From: Bacteroidales bacterium UBA5433
Lineage (GTDB): Bacteria; Bacteroidota; Bacteroidia; Bacteroidales; UBA932
Assembly: GCA_002427525.1 (NCBI GenBank)
Contig: DIRP01000013.1
Location: 31,362-95,361 of the forward strand
Length of the DNA stretch: 64,000 nucleotides
Reading direction: 5' to 3'
In this document: positions 50,277 through 58,411 of the stretch, piece by piece
How positions within the stretch are numbered: position 1 is the first letter of the stretch
Layout: each line of letters opens with the position of its first letter
Translations under genes and position numbers: made by a program
The notes under the pieces: model-generated
Told to the model about the DNA's origin: nothing
The model's database searches: none
What the model saw: only the letters and a program-made list of their open reading frames with translations

Positions 50277-50978
50277 ATGAAATCACAACACATAGGAGCC
50301 CTTGCCCTTGCCATTGCGGTGGTAATTTTGGGATTGTTGCTCAAACAGGGGCTTACCAGCTTTTCCGGAAAGGAGAGGACGGTCAACGTAAAAGGTTTGT
50401 CTGAAATGGAGGTACCTGCAGATAAAGTAACCTGGCCTTTGGTTTACAAAGAGATTGGAAACAACTTGCAGGATCTGTATGTAAGAATAAACAAAAACAA
50501 CAAGGTTCTGACAGAATTTCTTATATCGCATGGTATCGATGCGGAAGAAATTGGTATTAACGCTCCCGAGATTATTGATATGAGTGCAGAACGGTACTCC
50601 ACATCTCCGGCACCCTACCGGTACAATGTAACATCTGTGGTAACCGTCAGTTCTTCAAAGGTTGACCTGGTAAGGAAGTTGATAAGCGACCAGGGAGAAT
50701 TGCTGAAACAGGGCATTGCCATCATTGGAGGGGAGTACCGCTACAATACGGTATATACTTTTTCGGGGCTTAACCAGATTAAGCCGCAAATGATTGAGGA
50801 GGCTACCAGAAATGCCCGCGCCGCAGCCGAAAAATTTGCCCAGGACTCGGAGAGCAAATTGGGGAAAATCAAAAATGCTTCGCAGGGGCAATTTACCATT
50901 ACGGATCGGGATGAGAATACACCCTACATCAAAAGAATCAGGGTGGTTACGACAGTAAACTATTATCTGAAAGATTAG
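50277..50978 (+). CDS. SIMPL (DUF541) domain protein
   Basis: A 233-residue protein with an N-terminal membrane anchor (about residues 6-24) and a periplasmic SIMPL/DUF541 domain. Typical features are VNVKGLSEMEVPADKVTW at the start and the late ATRNARAAAEKFAQDS helix. The function of the family is poorly known; members have been linked to oxidative stress. I chose ATG 50277 because the alternative TTG at 50268 lies inside the -7 box. The C1 peptidase gene follows after 4 bp. Confidence 0.85.
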   Translation: MKSQHIGALALAIAVVILGLLLKQGLTSFSGKERTVNVKGLSEMEVPADKVTWPLVYKEIGNNLQDLYVRINKNNKVLTEFLISHGIDAEEIGINAPEIIDMSAERYSTSPAPYRYNVTSVVTVSSSKVDLVRKLISDQGELLKQGIAIIGGEYRYNTVYTFSGLNQIKPQMIEEATRNARAAAEKFAQDSESKLGKIKNASQGQFTITDRDENTPYIKRIRVVTTVNYYLKD

Positions 50979-50982
50979 CACT

Positions 50983-52359
50983 ATGAAAAAAACGTTCCTT
51001 TTATGCTCGCTGATGGCCATCAGCTTGTTTTCCTATGCGCAGACACTGGACGCCAATGTACTGCAAGAACTGCGTACCGGTTTTGTCAAAGACAGCCGCG
51101 ACGTGGCCCTTCAAAACGTACTGACGGGAGATGCCAACATTACTAAAAATGCAAAAAACCGGGAAGTCGCAGGCAAAACAGATCATTTCTTCAAATACAG
51201 GGTGCCTGTGAAAGGCATAACAAATCAATACAGTTCCGGCAGGTGCTGGATGTTCACTTCATTGAATGTATTGCGTCCGGAAGCCCGGGAGATGCTTCAG
51301 ACAGATGCCTTTGCCTTTTCTCACAACTATCTGTATTTCTGGGATATGTTGGAAAAATCCAACCTTTTTCTGGAGAACATTATCGCGACGGCTCACAAAG
51401 ACATGGATGACAGGGAAGTGACCGTGTTTTTCTCTTCTCCGGTTGCCGACGGAGGCGTTTGGAATCTCTTTTACAACCTGGCGGAAAAATACGGAGTAGT
51501 TCCGGAACAAGTGATGCCCGAGAGCGAACATTCAAAGAATACACGTCAAATGGTTTCCATACTTAACGAACGGCTCCGGGGCGGCGGGTATGCACTACGA
51601 GAAATGGCAGCGAAGGGAGTTCGTGAAAAAGAGCTTAGGGAGGAAAAAACTACGGTTTTAAAAGATATATACCGTGTGTTGGTTTTGTGTCTGGGAGAGC
51701 CTCCTGCAGAGTTTTCATACAGGTACAAAAACAAGCAGGGAGAAACGGTTACCCTGCAAACAACGCCGTTGGAATTTTACAAGAGTCTTGTGAAAAGTGA
51801 TTATACGCCGGCCGACTATATTATGATTATGAACGACCCAACGCGTGCGTATTACCGTGTATATGAAATCAAGAATTACAGGAATACCCTGGAAGGTATC
51901 AACTGGGTGTATTTAAACTTGCCCAACGATCAGATTAAACAGGCTGCCCTGGCTTCCATTAAAGACAACGAACCCATGTACACTTCCTGTGATGTGGGTA
52001 AGCAGATGGACCGGGAAGCCGGAATTCTGGATGTGAACAATTACGATTACGAGTCGTTGCTGGGTATTACCCTGTCCATGGACAAAAAAGCCCGGATTCT
52101 GACACGGCAAAGCGGTTCTGCTCATGCCATGCTGCTGATTGCCTGTGATACAGATGAAAATGACGTGCCTGTTAAATGGGAATTTGAAAACAGCTGGGGT
52201 CAGGCTTCAGGGAACAAAGGGTACCTGACCTTTACAGATACCTGGTTTGATGAATATATGTTCCGTTTTGTAATTCATAAAAAGTACCTGAGTCCGGAAG
52301 CAGTCAAAGCCCTTTCTTCGAAACCGATTTTACTCCCTGTATGGGATTATATGTTTTAG
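50983..52359 (+). CDS. Secreted aminopeptidase C / bleomycin hydrolase-like peptidase
   Basis: A 458-residue C1B cysteine peptidase with a signal peptide ending FSYAQ. The catalytic Cys is in SSGRCWMFTSLNVLRP (near residue 89); the His is in GSAHAMLLIACD and the Asn in FENSWGQASG near the end. The length is the full bleomycin-hydrolase size, and the C-terminus continues to WDYMF rather than the usual end at the active site. It is more distant from the two tandem C1 peptidases at 31.9-34.2 kb. It follows the SIMPL gene, with ridA 3 bp downstream. Confidence 0.9.
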   Translation: MKKTFLLCSLMAISLFSYAQTLDANVLQELRTGFVKDSRDVALQNVLTGDANITKNAKNREVAGKTDHFFKYRVPVKGITNQYSSGRCWMFTSLNVLRPEAREMLQTDAFAFSHNYLYFWDMLEKSNLFLENIIATAHKDMDDREVTVFFSSPVADGGVWNLFYNLAEKYGVVPEQVMPESEHSKNTRQMVSILNERLRGGGYALREMAAKGVREKELREEKTTVLKDIYRVLVLCLGEPPAEFSYRYKNKQGETVTLQTTPLEFYKSLVKSDYTPADYIMIMNDPTRAYYRVYEIKNYRNTLEGINWVYLNLPNDQIKQAALASIKDNEPMYTSCDVGKQMDREAGILDVNNYDYESLLGITLSMDKKARILTRQSGSAHAMLLIACDTDENDVPVKWEFENSWGQASGNKGYLTFTDTWFDEYMFRFVIHKKYLSPEAVKALSSKPILLPVWDYMF

Positions 52360-52362
52360 CTT

Positions 52363-52767
52363 ATGAAAAAAATAACATCCGTTCACACCCCCTCGGCTCC
52401 GCCGGCACTGGGGCCTTATTCACAAGCCGTTGCTAGTGGAGGTTTTTTATTTGTATCCGGTCAGCTGGGCCTAGATCCGGCTACCGGAAAATTAGCCGGA
52501 CCTTCCAAAGAAGAAGAAATAGAACAAGTATTTAAGAATGCAGGTCATATTCTGGAAGCTGCAGGCTGCCGTTTTGAAGACGTGGTCAAATGCACCGGGT
52601 TTCTTACAGACATAGCTGATTTTCCTTTGTTCAATACTATCTACGCTAAATATTTTCGGGAACCGTTCCCGGCCCGGGCTGTTTTTGAGGTAGCGGCACT
52701 ACCTGTAAAAGGAGCGGTGGCTGAACTGGAAATAATTGCCAAAATGACTGATAATCTGTCAATGTGA
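52363..52767 (+). CDS. ridA: RidA family reactive intermediate deaminase
   Basis: A 134-residue enzyme that hydrolyses enamine/imine intermediates such as 2-aminoacrylate. Family landmarks: GPYSQAV near the start, the catalytic Arg in PARAVFEVAALPVKGAVAELEIIA, and VSGQLGLDPATG. Length is usual for the RidA trimer subunit. It follows the C1 peptidase by 3 bp and is probably co-transcribed. Confidence 0.93.
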   Translation: MKKITSVHTPSAPPALGPYSQAVASGGFLFVSGQLGLDPATGKLAGPSKEEEIEQVFKNAGHILEAAGCRFEDVVKCTGFLTDIADFPLFNTIYAKYFREPFPARAVFEVAALPVKGAVAELEIIAKMTDNLSM

Positions 52768-52816
52768 CCGATTGATTGCCCGGTGTAGCGTAAGGTATCC
52801 TTTTTGTAATAGTTAG

Positions 52817-52840
52817 TGTTAGAAAAGAATAAGTCTAACA
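52817..52840. promoter_or_regulatory. Inverted repeat upstream of hsp20
   Basis: TGTTAGA and TCTAACA (7-bp arms, 10-bp spacer) end 7 nt before the hsp20 ATG at 52848. It could be an operator. No -7 box fits here, so this gene may use an alternative sigma factor or another start site. Confidence 0.4.
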
Positions 52841-52847
52841 ATTAATT

Positions 52848-53297
52848 ATGGAGGATAAAATTATGTTACCAATTATCAGAAGAACACCCAATTGGTGGCC
52901 CTCGTTATTTAATGAAATTTTTGAAGACGAAGGTTACAGAAGGGTTGCAGGATACACTTCACCTGCAATCAACGTTATAGAAAACGAAAAAGATTATAAA
53001 GTAGAAGTCGCTGCTCCGGGTATGACAAAAGAAGATTTTTGCATTCGCCTGGACCAGGAAGGCCGTCTGATCATTTGCATGGAAAAGAAAGTTGATTCCT
53101 CTGAGAGGAGCAAAGACGAAAAATACCTCAGACGTGAGTTCTCGTACTCGCATTATGAACAAGCTTTCCTGTTGCCTGAAGATATTCTGAAGGACAAGAT
53201 AACAGCTGCCATGGAAAACGGAGTATTGAACATCACCATTCCCAAAGACATGAAATCTCCGGCTGTACCCAAGGAGTACACCATTCAGATTAAATAA
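52848..53297 (+). CDS. Small heat shock protein (Hsp20/alpha-crystallin)
   Basis: A 149-residue chaperone. The alpha-crystallin domain (about 40-140) includes APGMTKEDFCIRL and NGVLNITIPK, the conserved GxLxIxIPK end. The short N-terminal arm (MLPIIRRTPNWWPSLFNEIF) is aromatic. It holds unfolding proteins for refolding by DnaK/ClpB. The start at 52848 is supported by ATG and spacing; an internal ATG at 52863 (MLPIIR) is an alternative. A strong terminator follows. Confidence 0.92.
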   Translation: MEDKIMLPIIRRTPNWWPSLFNEIFEDEGYRRVAGYTSPAINVIENEKDYKVEVAAPGMTKEDFCIRLDQEGRLIICMEKKVDSSERSKDEKYLRREFSYSHYEQAFLLPEDILKDKITAAMENGVLNITIPKDMKSPAVPKEYTIQIK

Positions 53298-53321
53298 AAG
53301 AGCAAGTGATGCGTAAATAAA

Positions 53322-53359
53322 AGAGCCGGCTAAACAGGTTGTTTGGCCGGCTCTTTTTT
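53322..53359. terminator. Bidirectional rho-independent terminator
   Basis: A 15-bp stem (left arm 53322-53336, right arm 53340-53354, loop GGT, one G-U wobble) is followed by six T on the plus strand and by TTTTAT on the minus strand. It sits between convergent hsp20 and the lipase-like gene and can serve both. Confidence 0.9.
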
Positions 53360-53376
53360 ACTTGGTAGTCAAATTT

Positions 53377-54594
53377 TTACTTGATAGTCAAATATATCAG
53401 AAGGGAGGCAAAGTATTCTATGCCGTATGAAAAATGGTCTTCTGTGCTTGTCATTAGGGTTACGCGGTTGCTTTTTTTCCTGAAATTGTTGTACATCTCT
53501 TCTGCAATGGTAAAGGGAGCCACAGCATCGTTTACAGAATGGACGATGGTCATGGGAGCTTTGGGTGCCCAGCCGTCAAGTACGGAGTGCAACCTCAGGC
53601 AGGAATCTACCTTGTTCAGGTGGACATTCCCTTCCGGAGTAAAGAAATCCGGATGCATGTAAGTATCCATTTCCGGCGCCAGAAACTCTTTCATTTCATG
53701 CGAAAGGTATTTGCGTGAAAGCCAATCGTCCATATTGGCAAGCAAGGGGTCAATGAAAATTTGGGAATAGTCCAGATTCAAGTCGTACCAAAAGTTCATA
53801 GAGACAAACATGTATGGTAAAAATGCAAATTCACACCGGCGGTGTTCCTTGTAAAAATCAACTGCCCTCCCCAAATCATAGACACCACCACCGGGATACG
53901 AGTGTACTATTTCAAACTTTTGTGGTATTTGTTGTTCTATGTGTCGGTGCAACGCCACAACGCCCATTCCTCCCATAGAATAACCGGCAAGGGTTACTTT
54001 TTTGGGGAAAGTCCGGCCAATAGATTGAAAATATTCTGCAGCAGCTAAATGCAGGTCATAGGACACTTGTCCCGTATTGTCCGAATACAGGAAAGGATAT
54101 TCAACATGATCACTCACGCCGTATCCAACCAGATCGGGAATGATTATGGTATATCCAAAAAAACCCAAAACTCCTTCAAAAGTGAGCATGATTTCGCTCC
54201 CTATCGTGGATTTATCAATTTTTGCAGAGGGGAAAAAATGTACTACTCCTTTGGAGCGTTGGCCCACAGGTTCTACAATAAGCCCCGAGGCAAGGATGTC
54301 ATTCCCCCGGGGGTCTTTTGTCATATAGGAAATAGCGGTACTGTGTACAGTGCGTGTTGAATCCAGCAAGTCTATAAACTTGAACAGGTTTTCGTTACTT
54401 CCTATATCAATAGGGTACACGCTTAAGAGCGCATCTTTTAGCTGTACCAGGGTAAAGGTACTGTCACGCAGCACTTCTTTGAAATATTTGGGCTCGGGAA
54501 TGTTGGTGTCTTCCGGCGTTTCCATAATCCTGTCACAGGAATACAAGCCGATAGCAACCATACAGATAAGGAACAGAATTCTTGGTTTTTTCAC
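53377..54594 (-). CDS. Lipase-like alpha/beta hydrolase lipoprotein
   Basis: A 405-residue secreted lipoprotein with lipobox GLYSC near residue 20. The alpha/beta hydrolase fold has the nucleophile Ser in AGYSMGG, Asp in HSVNDAVAP and His in EDHFSYG, in the order expected for the triad. It resembles secretory lipases (LIP family). I chose the GTG at 54594 (VKKPRILFLI) as the start of a normal signal peptide; a TTG two codons earlier is the alternative. It is the last gene of an operon with a MarR regulator and the sulfur-handling flavoprotein. Substrate unknown. Confidence 0.75.
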   Translation of the reverse strand: MKKPRILFLICMVAIGLYSCDRIMETPEDTNIPEPKYFKEVLRDSTFTLVQLKDALLSVYPIDIGSNENLFKFIDLLDSTRTVHSTAISYMTKDPRGNDILASGLIVEPVGQRSKGVVHFFPSAKIDKSTIGSEIMLTFEGVLGFFGYTIIIPDLVGYGVSDHVEYPFLYSDNTGQVSYDLHLAAAEYFQSIGRTFPKKVTLAGYSMGGMGVVALHRHIEQQIPQKFEIVHSYPGGGVYDLGRAVDFYKEHRRCEFAFLPYMFVSMNFWYDLNLDYSQIFIDPLLANMDDWLSRKYLSHEMKEFLAPEMDTYMHPDFFTPEGNVHLNKVDSCLRLHSVLDGWAPKAPMTIVHSVNDAVAPFTIAEEMYNNFRKKSNRVTLMTSTEDHFSYGIEYFASLLIYLTIK

Positions 54595-54615
54595 GGGCAA
54601 CGTTTTAGAAAAATT

Positions 54616-54972
54616 TTACAATAAATTATTAAACAAAGGGGGAACTGCTACCGGTGTATTTTTTAATTGCTTCAGTTTTGCGATTCCCTCCGGGGTCAAT
54701 TCAAAGTGCATTTTTCTACGGTCCTGGGTGCAAAGCGACCGGCTGATCCATTTATGTGATTCAGCCGATCTCAGCACCTTGGATGTATGTGAAGCTGAAA
54801 ATCCTGTTCTTTCTGAAATGTCAGATGCAGAGAGGGCTCCTTCGGCATGATCTCCCAGCAGGCAAAGCAACATGGCTTCGTTCAAGGACAGGGAATGCGT
54901 GCGAATCAGGTCCTTTTCAAAATCATTAAAGGCCTTCAGGACATCTTTCATAAGGCAGATAGAATTGGTCAT
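54616..54972 (-). CDS. MarR family transcriptional regulator
   Basis: A 118-residue winged-helix regulator: LSLNEAMLLCLL, then the recognition region LSASDISERTGFSASHTSKVLRSAESHKWISR, and a wing ending MHFELTPEGIAKL. It is short for MarR, with a reduced C-terminal dimerisation helix. I chose ATG 54972 (MTNSICLMKD), 19 bp after the flavoprotein stop; an earlier in-frame start overlaps that gene. Two Cys (CLMK, SLCTQ) could act as redox sensors, which would fit sulfur-responsive control of this operon (inference). Confidence 0.78.
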   Translation of the reverse strand: MTNSICLMKDVLKAFNDFEKDLIRTHSLSLNEAMLLCLLGDHAEGALSASDISERTGFSASHTSKVLRSAESHKWISRSLCTQDRRKMHFELTPEGIAKLKQLKNTPVAVPPLFNNLL

Positions 54973-54991
54973 GTTTCTGCTTGCTACTACA

Positions 54992-57493
54992 TTAAATAAA
55001 CAGATTGACATCTGATTGAACAGCGCGGTTCATGTACGTTGCTACACCGCCAATAGTAACTTCATCCAGCATTTCTTCCTTGGTAACACCCATAACATCC
55101 ATGGACATCTGGCAGGCGATGAATTCCACCCCGTTCTCCAGTGCCTGACGGCGAAGATCTTCCAACGAGTCAATACCACGGATTTTCATGATGTGGCGCA
55201 TCATACGACTACCGGCACCAAACATATTCATCTTTGATAGTTTCAAAGAACCGCTATGCGAAGGTAACATCATTCCAAACATTTTCCCAAAGATATCTTT
55301 TGACACCCTCGGCTTTTTTGTTTTTTTAATCACATTCAATCCCCAGAAGGTAAAGAAAATACTTACTTTTTCGCCTGTTGCGGCAGCTCCGTTTGCTAAA
55401 ACAAACGTGGCGAGTGCTTTGTCCAGGTCATCACTGAACATGATGAGTGTTTTTCCTTTGGGACCGGCTTGTACTACCGGGCCGGCGGAAACACTGCTTT
55501 CCGATTTCTTTTCCACTACTGCCCGGAAAATTCCTTTGCTGTTGGTTTGCTCAATAAGGGTGTTGCCAGTAGTTTGACACCAGGCTTTTACGTCCCGTTC
55601 AAAACCCGGGTCGGTGGCGCTGATTTCTATTCTTTGTCCCGGTTTTATGGCATCAATGTTTTTCTTGATTTTCAAAATGGGGCCGGGGCATTGCATACCG
55701 GTAGCATCAATAGTTATGGTATTGACTTCTATACTGGCCGGGCTGGGGTGGGCTACAGAATCCGGTTTTACCAGCGGGTCACCGGAGTCGCTGTACGACG
55801 ACGTGAATGCAGGTTGGATGGGAACGGATTCCAGTTCAGATTCTGCTGCGGCCTCGTAGGTTTTGTAACCGCCGCTCAAGTTGTACACTTCTTTATACCC
55901 GTGTGCAGACAAAATGTTGGAAGCCAGGTACCCGCGAAGACCTACCGCACAAAATACGTACACCGGTTTGTCTTTGGGAACTTCGTCCAAACGTTCCCTG
56001 AGTTCATCCAGGGGAATGTTAACAGACCCTTTGATGGTACCAATTTCGTATTCTTCCGGAATGCGCACGTCCAGTTTAAAGACTTCTGCATCGTTTGCAT
56101 GTTGCATTTCTCTCCAGTAAAGAGGTTTCATTTTTCCGCAAAGGATGTTGGAGGCTACGTACCCGGCAATGGCTACCGGATCTTTAGCCGATGAAAAAGG
56201 CGGCGCATACGCATGCTCCAGAGTCATTAAATCATATATGGTTCCTTTGTTTTTTACTACTTGTGCCAGGACGTCTATACGTTTATCCACCCCATCAAAC
56301 CCAACCACTTGTCCGCCGTACAATTGCCCGGTGGACGGGTCAAAGGTGATCTTAATACTCAGCGGAAGGGCGTTGGGGTAATACCCTGCATGGGCATTGG
56401 AATGGGTAGTGGCCGTCAGGTACGGTATGTCCAGTTGTTTGAGTTTTTTAGCGGCAAGTCCCGTAGCGGCTACCGTAATATCAAAAACCTTAGCAATGGA
56501 AGTACCAATGGAACCTTCATAACTGATTTTGTTACCAAACACCATATTGTCGGCTACAATCCTTCCTTGCCTGTTGGCCGGCCCTGCCAGGTAATTCAGC
56601 CAGGGTTCCTTCGTTATGGGATGCGGGAACTCTATGGCATCACCTACGGCATAAATATCTTTTTCGGAGGTCTGCAGGAATTCATTTACATAAATTCCAC
56701 CTCTACTGCCTATTTGAAGTCCTGCTCCTTTGGCAAGTGCAGTCTCGGGTCTTACTCCAATGGAAAGAATAACGATATCTGCTTCCAATGAACTTCCGTT
56801 GTTCAGCTCTACTCGGATGGCAGGGTCGGGGCCGTGGAGAGGTACAAAGCCTTTTACGGCCTGGTTCAAATACAGCGATATGTTTTTTTGATACAAATGT
56901 TGGTGAACGAGTCCTGCCATGGAAAAATCAATGGGAGTCATCACCTGGTCAGCCATTTCTACAATAGACACTTTGGCACCTGCTTCGTGTAGGTTTTCCG
57001 CCATTTCCAACCCAATAAATCCGGCACCAACTACAACAGCCCGGCGAATGGGATGGGATTTCATGTAGGCTTTGATATTGTCTGTATCATCTACATTTCG
57101 CATAGTAAAGATCCCTTCGGAATCTATGCCCGGCAGGGGAGGCTTCACGGGATTGGCTCCCGGGGACAACAGCAGTTTGTCGTAACTTTCCTTATACTCC
57201 TCTCCGTCGGCAGTCCGGACGGTAATAAGGTGTTTTTCCGGGTCAATGGCAATGACCTCTGAATTGATACGAACATCCATATTAAAACGGGTACCAAATG
57301 TTTCGGGAGTCTGGACAAATAAGTTTTCCCTGTCTTTGATAACACCTCCAATATAGTAAGGCAATCCGCAGTTTGCATAGGAAATGTATTTTCCTTTTTC
57401 GAACATGATGATTTCTGCATTTTCATCATTTCTTCTGATTCTGGCCGCAGTTGTAGCGCCTCCAGCAACGCCACCAATTATGACATGTTTCAT
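54992..57493 (-). CDS. FAD oxidoreductase-rhodanese-TusA-DsrE fusion (CoA-disulfide reductase type)
   Basis: An 833-residue four-module protein. Residues 1-450 are a pyridine nucleotide-disulfide oxidoreductase with the CoA-disulfide reductase active Cys42 in SYANCGLPYY and the FAD motif GGVAGG. A rhodanese domain (about 465-560) has active Cys515 in VFCAVGLRG. A TusA domain (about 590-665) has MQCPGP with Cys602. A DsrE-like domain (about 685-833) has Cys794 in FIACQMSMDVMG. All four Cys sites are intact. Together they could receive and pass sulfane sulfur between carriers. A -7 box TACCTTTG lies on the minus strand at 57550-57557. MarR follows 19 bp downstream. Confidence 0.9.
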   Translation of the reverse strand: MKHVIIGGVAGGATTAARIRRNDENAEIIMFEKGKYISYANCGLPYYIGGVIKDRENLFVQTPETFGTRFNMDVRINSEVIAIDPEKHLITVRTADGEEYKESYDKLLLSPGANPVKPPLPGIDSEGIFTMRNVDDTDNIKAYMKSHPIRRAVVVGAGFIGLEMAENLHEAGAKVSIVEMADQVMTPIDFSMAGLVHQHLYQKNISLYLNQAVKGFVPLHGPDPAIRVELNNGSSLEADIVILSIGVRPETALAKGAGLQIGSRGGIYVNEFLQTSEKDIYAVGDAIEFPHPITKEPWLNYLAGPANRQGRIVADNMVFGNKISYEGSIGTSIAKVFDITVAATGLAAKKLKQLDIPYLTATTHSNAHAGYYPNALPLSIKITFDPSTGQLYGGQVVGFDGVDKRIDVLAQVVKNKGTIYDLMTLEHAYAPPFSSAKDPVAIAGYVASNILCGKMKPLYWREMQHANDAEVFKLDVRIPEEYEIGTIKGSVNIPLDELRERLDEVPKDKPVYVFCAVGLRGYLASNILSAHGYKEVYNLSGGYKTYEAAAESELESVPIQPAFTSSYSDSGDPLVKPDSVAHPSPASIEVNTITIDATGMQCPGPILKIKKNIDAIKPGQRIEISATDPGFERDVKAWCQTTGNTLIEQTNSKGIFRAVVEKKSESSVSAGPVVQAGPKGKTLIMFSDDLDKALATFVLANGAAATGEKVSIFFTFWGLNVIKKTKKPRVSKDIFGKMFGMMLPSHSGSLKLSKMNMFGAGSRMMRHIMKIRGIDSLEDLRRQALENGVEFIACQMSMDVMGVTKEEMLDEVTIGGVATYMNRAVQSDVNLFI

Positions 57494-57549
57494 GGGTTTG
57501 AATTTTGTAGTAAGTATTGAAATATTTAGTTCACATATTAAATAATTGA

Positions 57550-57557
57550 CAAAGGTA
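57550..57557 (-). promoter_or_regulatory. -7 box of the sulfur-protein operon
   Basis: TACCTTTG on the minus strand, 56 nt before the ATG at 57493. Confidence 0.45.
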
Positions 57558-57597
57558 ATAGTTTCCTATGGAAATTAAAAAATTATGTAAAAAGTAC

Positions 57598-57605
57598 TAC
57601 TTTTG
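57598..57605 (+). promoter_or_regulatory. -7 box of the ZIP transporter gene
   Basis: TACTTTTG on the plus strand, 20 nt before the ATG at 57626. Confidence 0.5.
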
Positions 57606-57625
57606 ACTTTCTAAATACCCGGATT

Positions 57626-58399
57626 ATGGAATTTGAAAGTTCTCAAATCTTACTTGCCTTTGCCTTAACGCTTTTCGCAGGCTTATCTACAGGAATAGGC
57701 TCTTTGGCAGCGTTGCTGACTAAAAAAACCAACACCAATTTTTTATCTGTTTCCCTGGGGTTTTCAGCCGGTGTTATGGTGTATATCTCTTTTATGGAAT
57801 TGATGCCCGGAGCCCGGGAGGTATTGAGTGACCTGTATTTGGTTCTTTCTTTTTTTGGGGGTATCGCTTTTATTGCCATTATTGACTTTCTTATTCCAGA
57901 GGATGAAAACCCCCATGAAGTGCATTTGTCGGAAGACATGCAGGAAAGAAAAAGGCTCAAAAGAATGGGAATCATGCTTGCTTTGAGCATTACCATTCAC
58001 AATTTTCCGGAAGGAATTGCCGCTTTTATGTCGGGTCTGAGAAGTCTGGATGTGGGCATCCCCATTGCACTGGCTATTGCCATTCATAATATTCCGGAAG
58101 GTATTGCCGTTTCTGTACCCATTTACCATGCTACCGGGAGCAGGAAAAAGGCTTTTTGGTTTTCCTTTCTTTCAGGCCTTGCCGAGCCGTTGGGAGCCCT
58201 GGTAGCCATGCTGGTCTTGTTTCCTTTTTGGACACCGCAGATGGAAGGAGTTGTCATGGCAGCTGTTTCCGGAATTATGGTCTTCATTTCCATTGACGAA
58301 TTGTTGCCGGCAGCGGGGCGTTTTGGAAAACACCACCTGTCCATCATGGGGTTTATTGCCGGTATGGCCGTTATGGCCGTCAGCCTGTTGCTGCTGTAA
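57626..58399 (+). CDS. ZIP family metal transporter (ZupT-like)
   Basis: A 257-residue permease with eight membrane helices. The metal-binding motifs HNFPEGIA and HNIPEGIA lie in helices 4 and 5. A charged cytosolic loop (EDENPHEVHLSEDMQE) follows helix 3. It imports Zn2+ or other divalent metals. The DMT transporter gene follows after 12 bp. Confidence 0.9.
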   Translation: MEFESSQILLAFALTLFAGLSTGIGSLAALLTKKTNTNFLSVSLGFSAGVMVYISFMELMPGAREVLSDLYLVLSFFGGIAFIAIIDFLIPEDENPHEVHLSEDMQERKRLKRMGIMLALSITIHNFPEGIAAFMSGLRSLDVGIPIALAIAIHNIPEGIAVSVPIYHATGSRKKAFWFSFLSGLAEPLGALVAMLVLFPFWTPQMEGVVMAAVSGIMVFISIDELLPAAGRFGKHHLSIMGFIAGMAVMAVSLLLL

Positions 58400-58411
58400 G
58401 ATTGACTGCTT

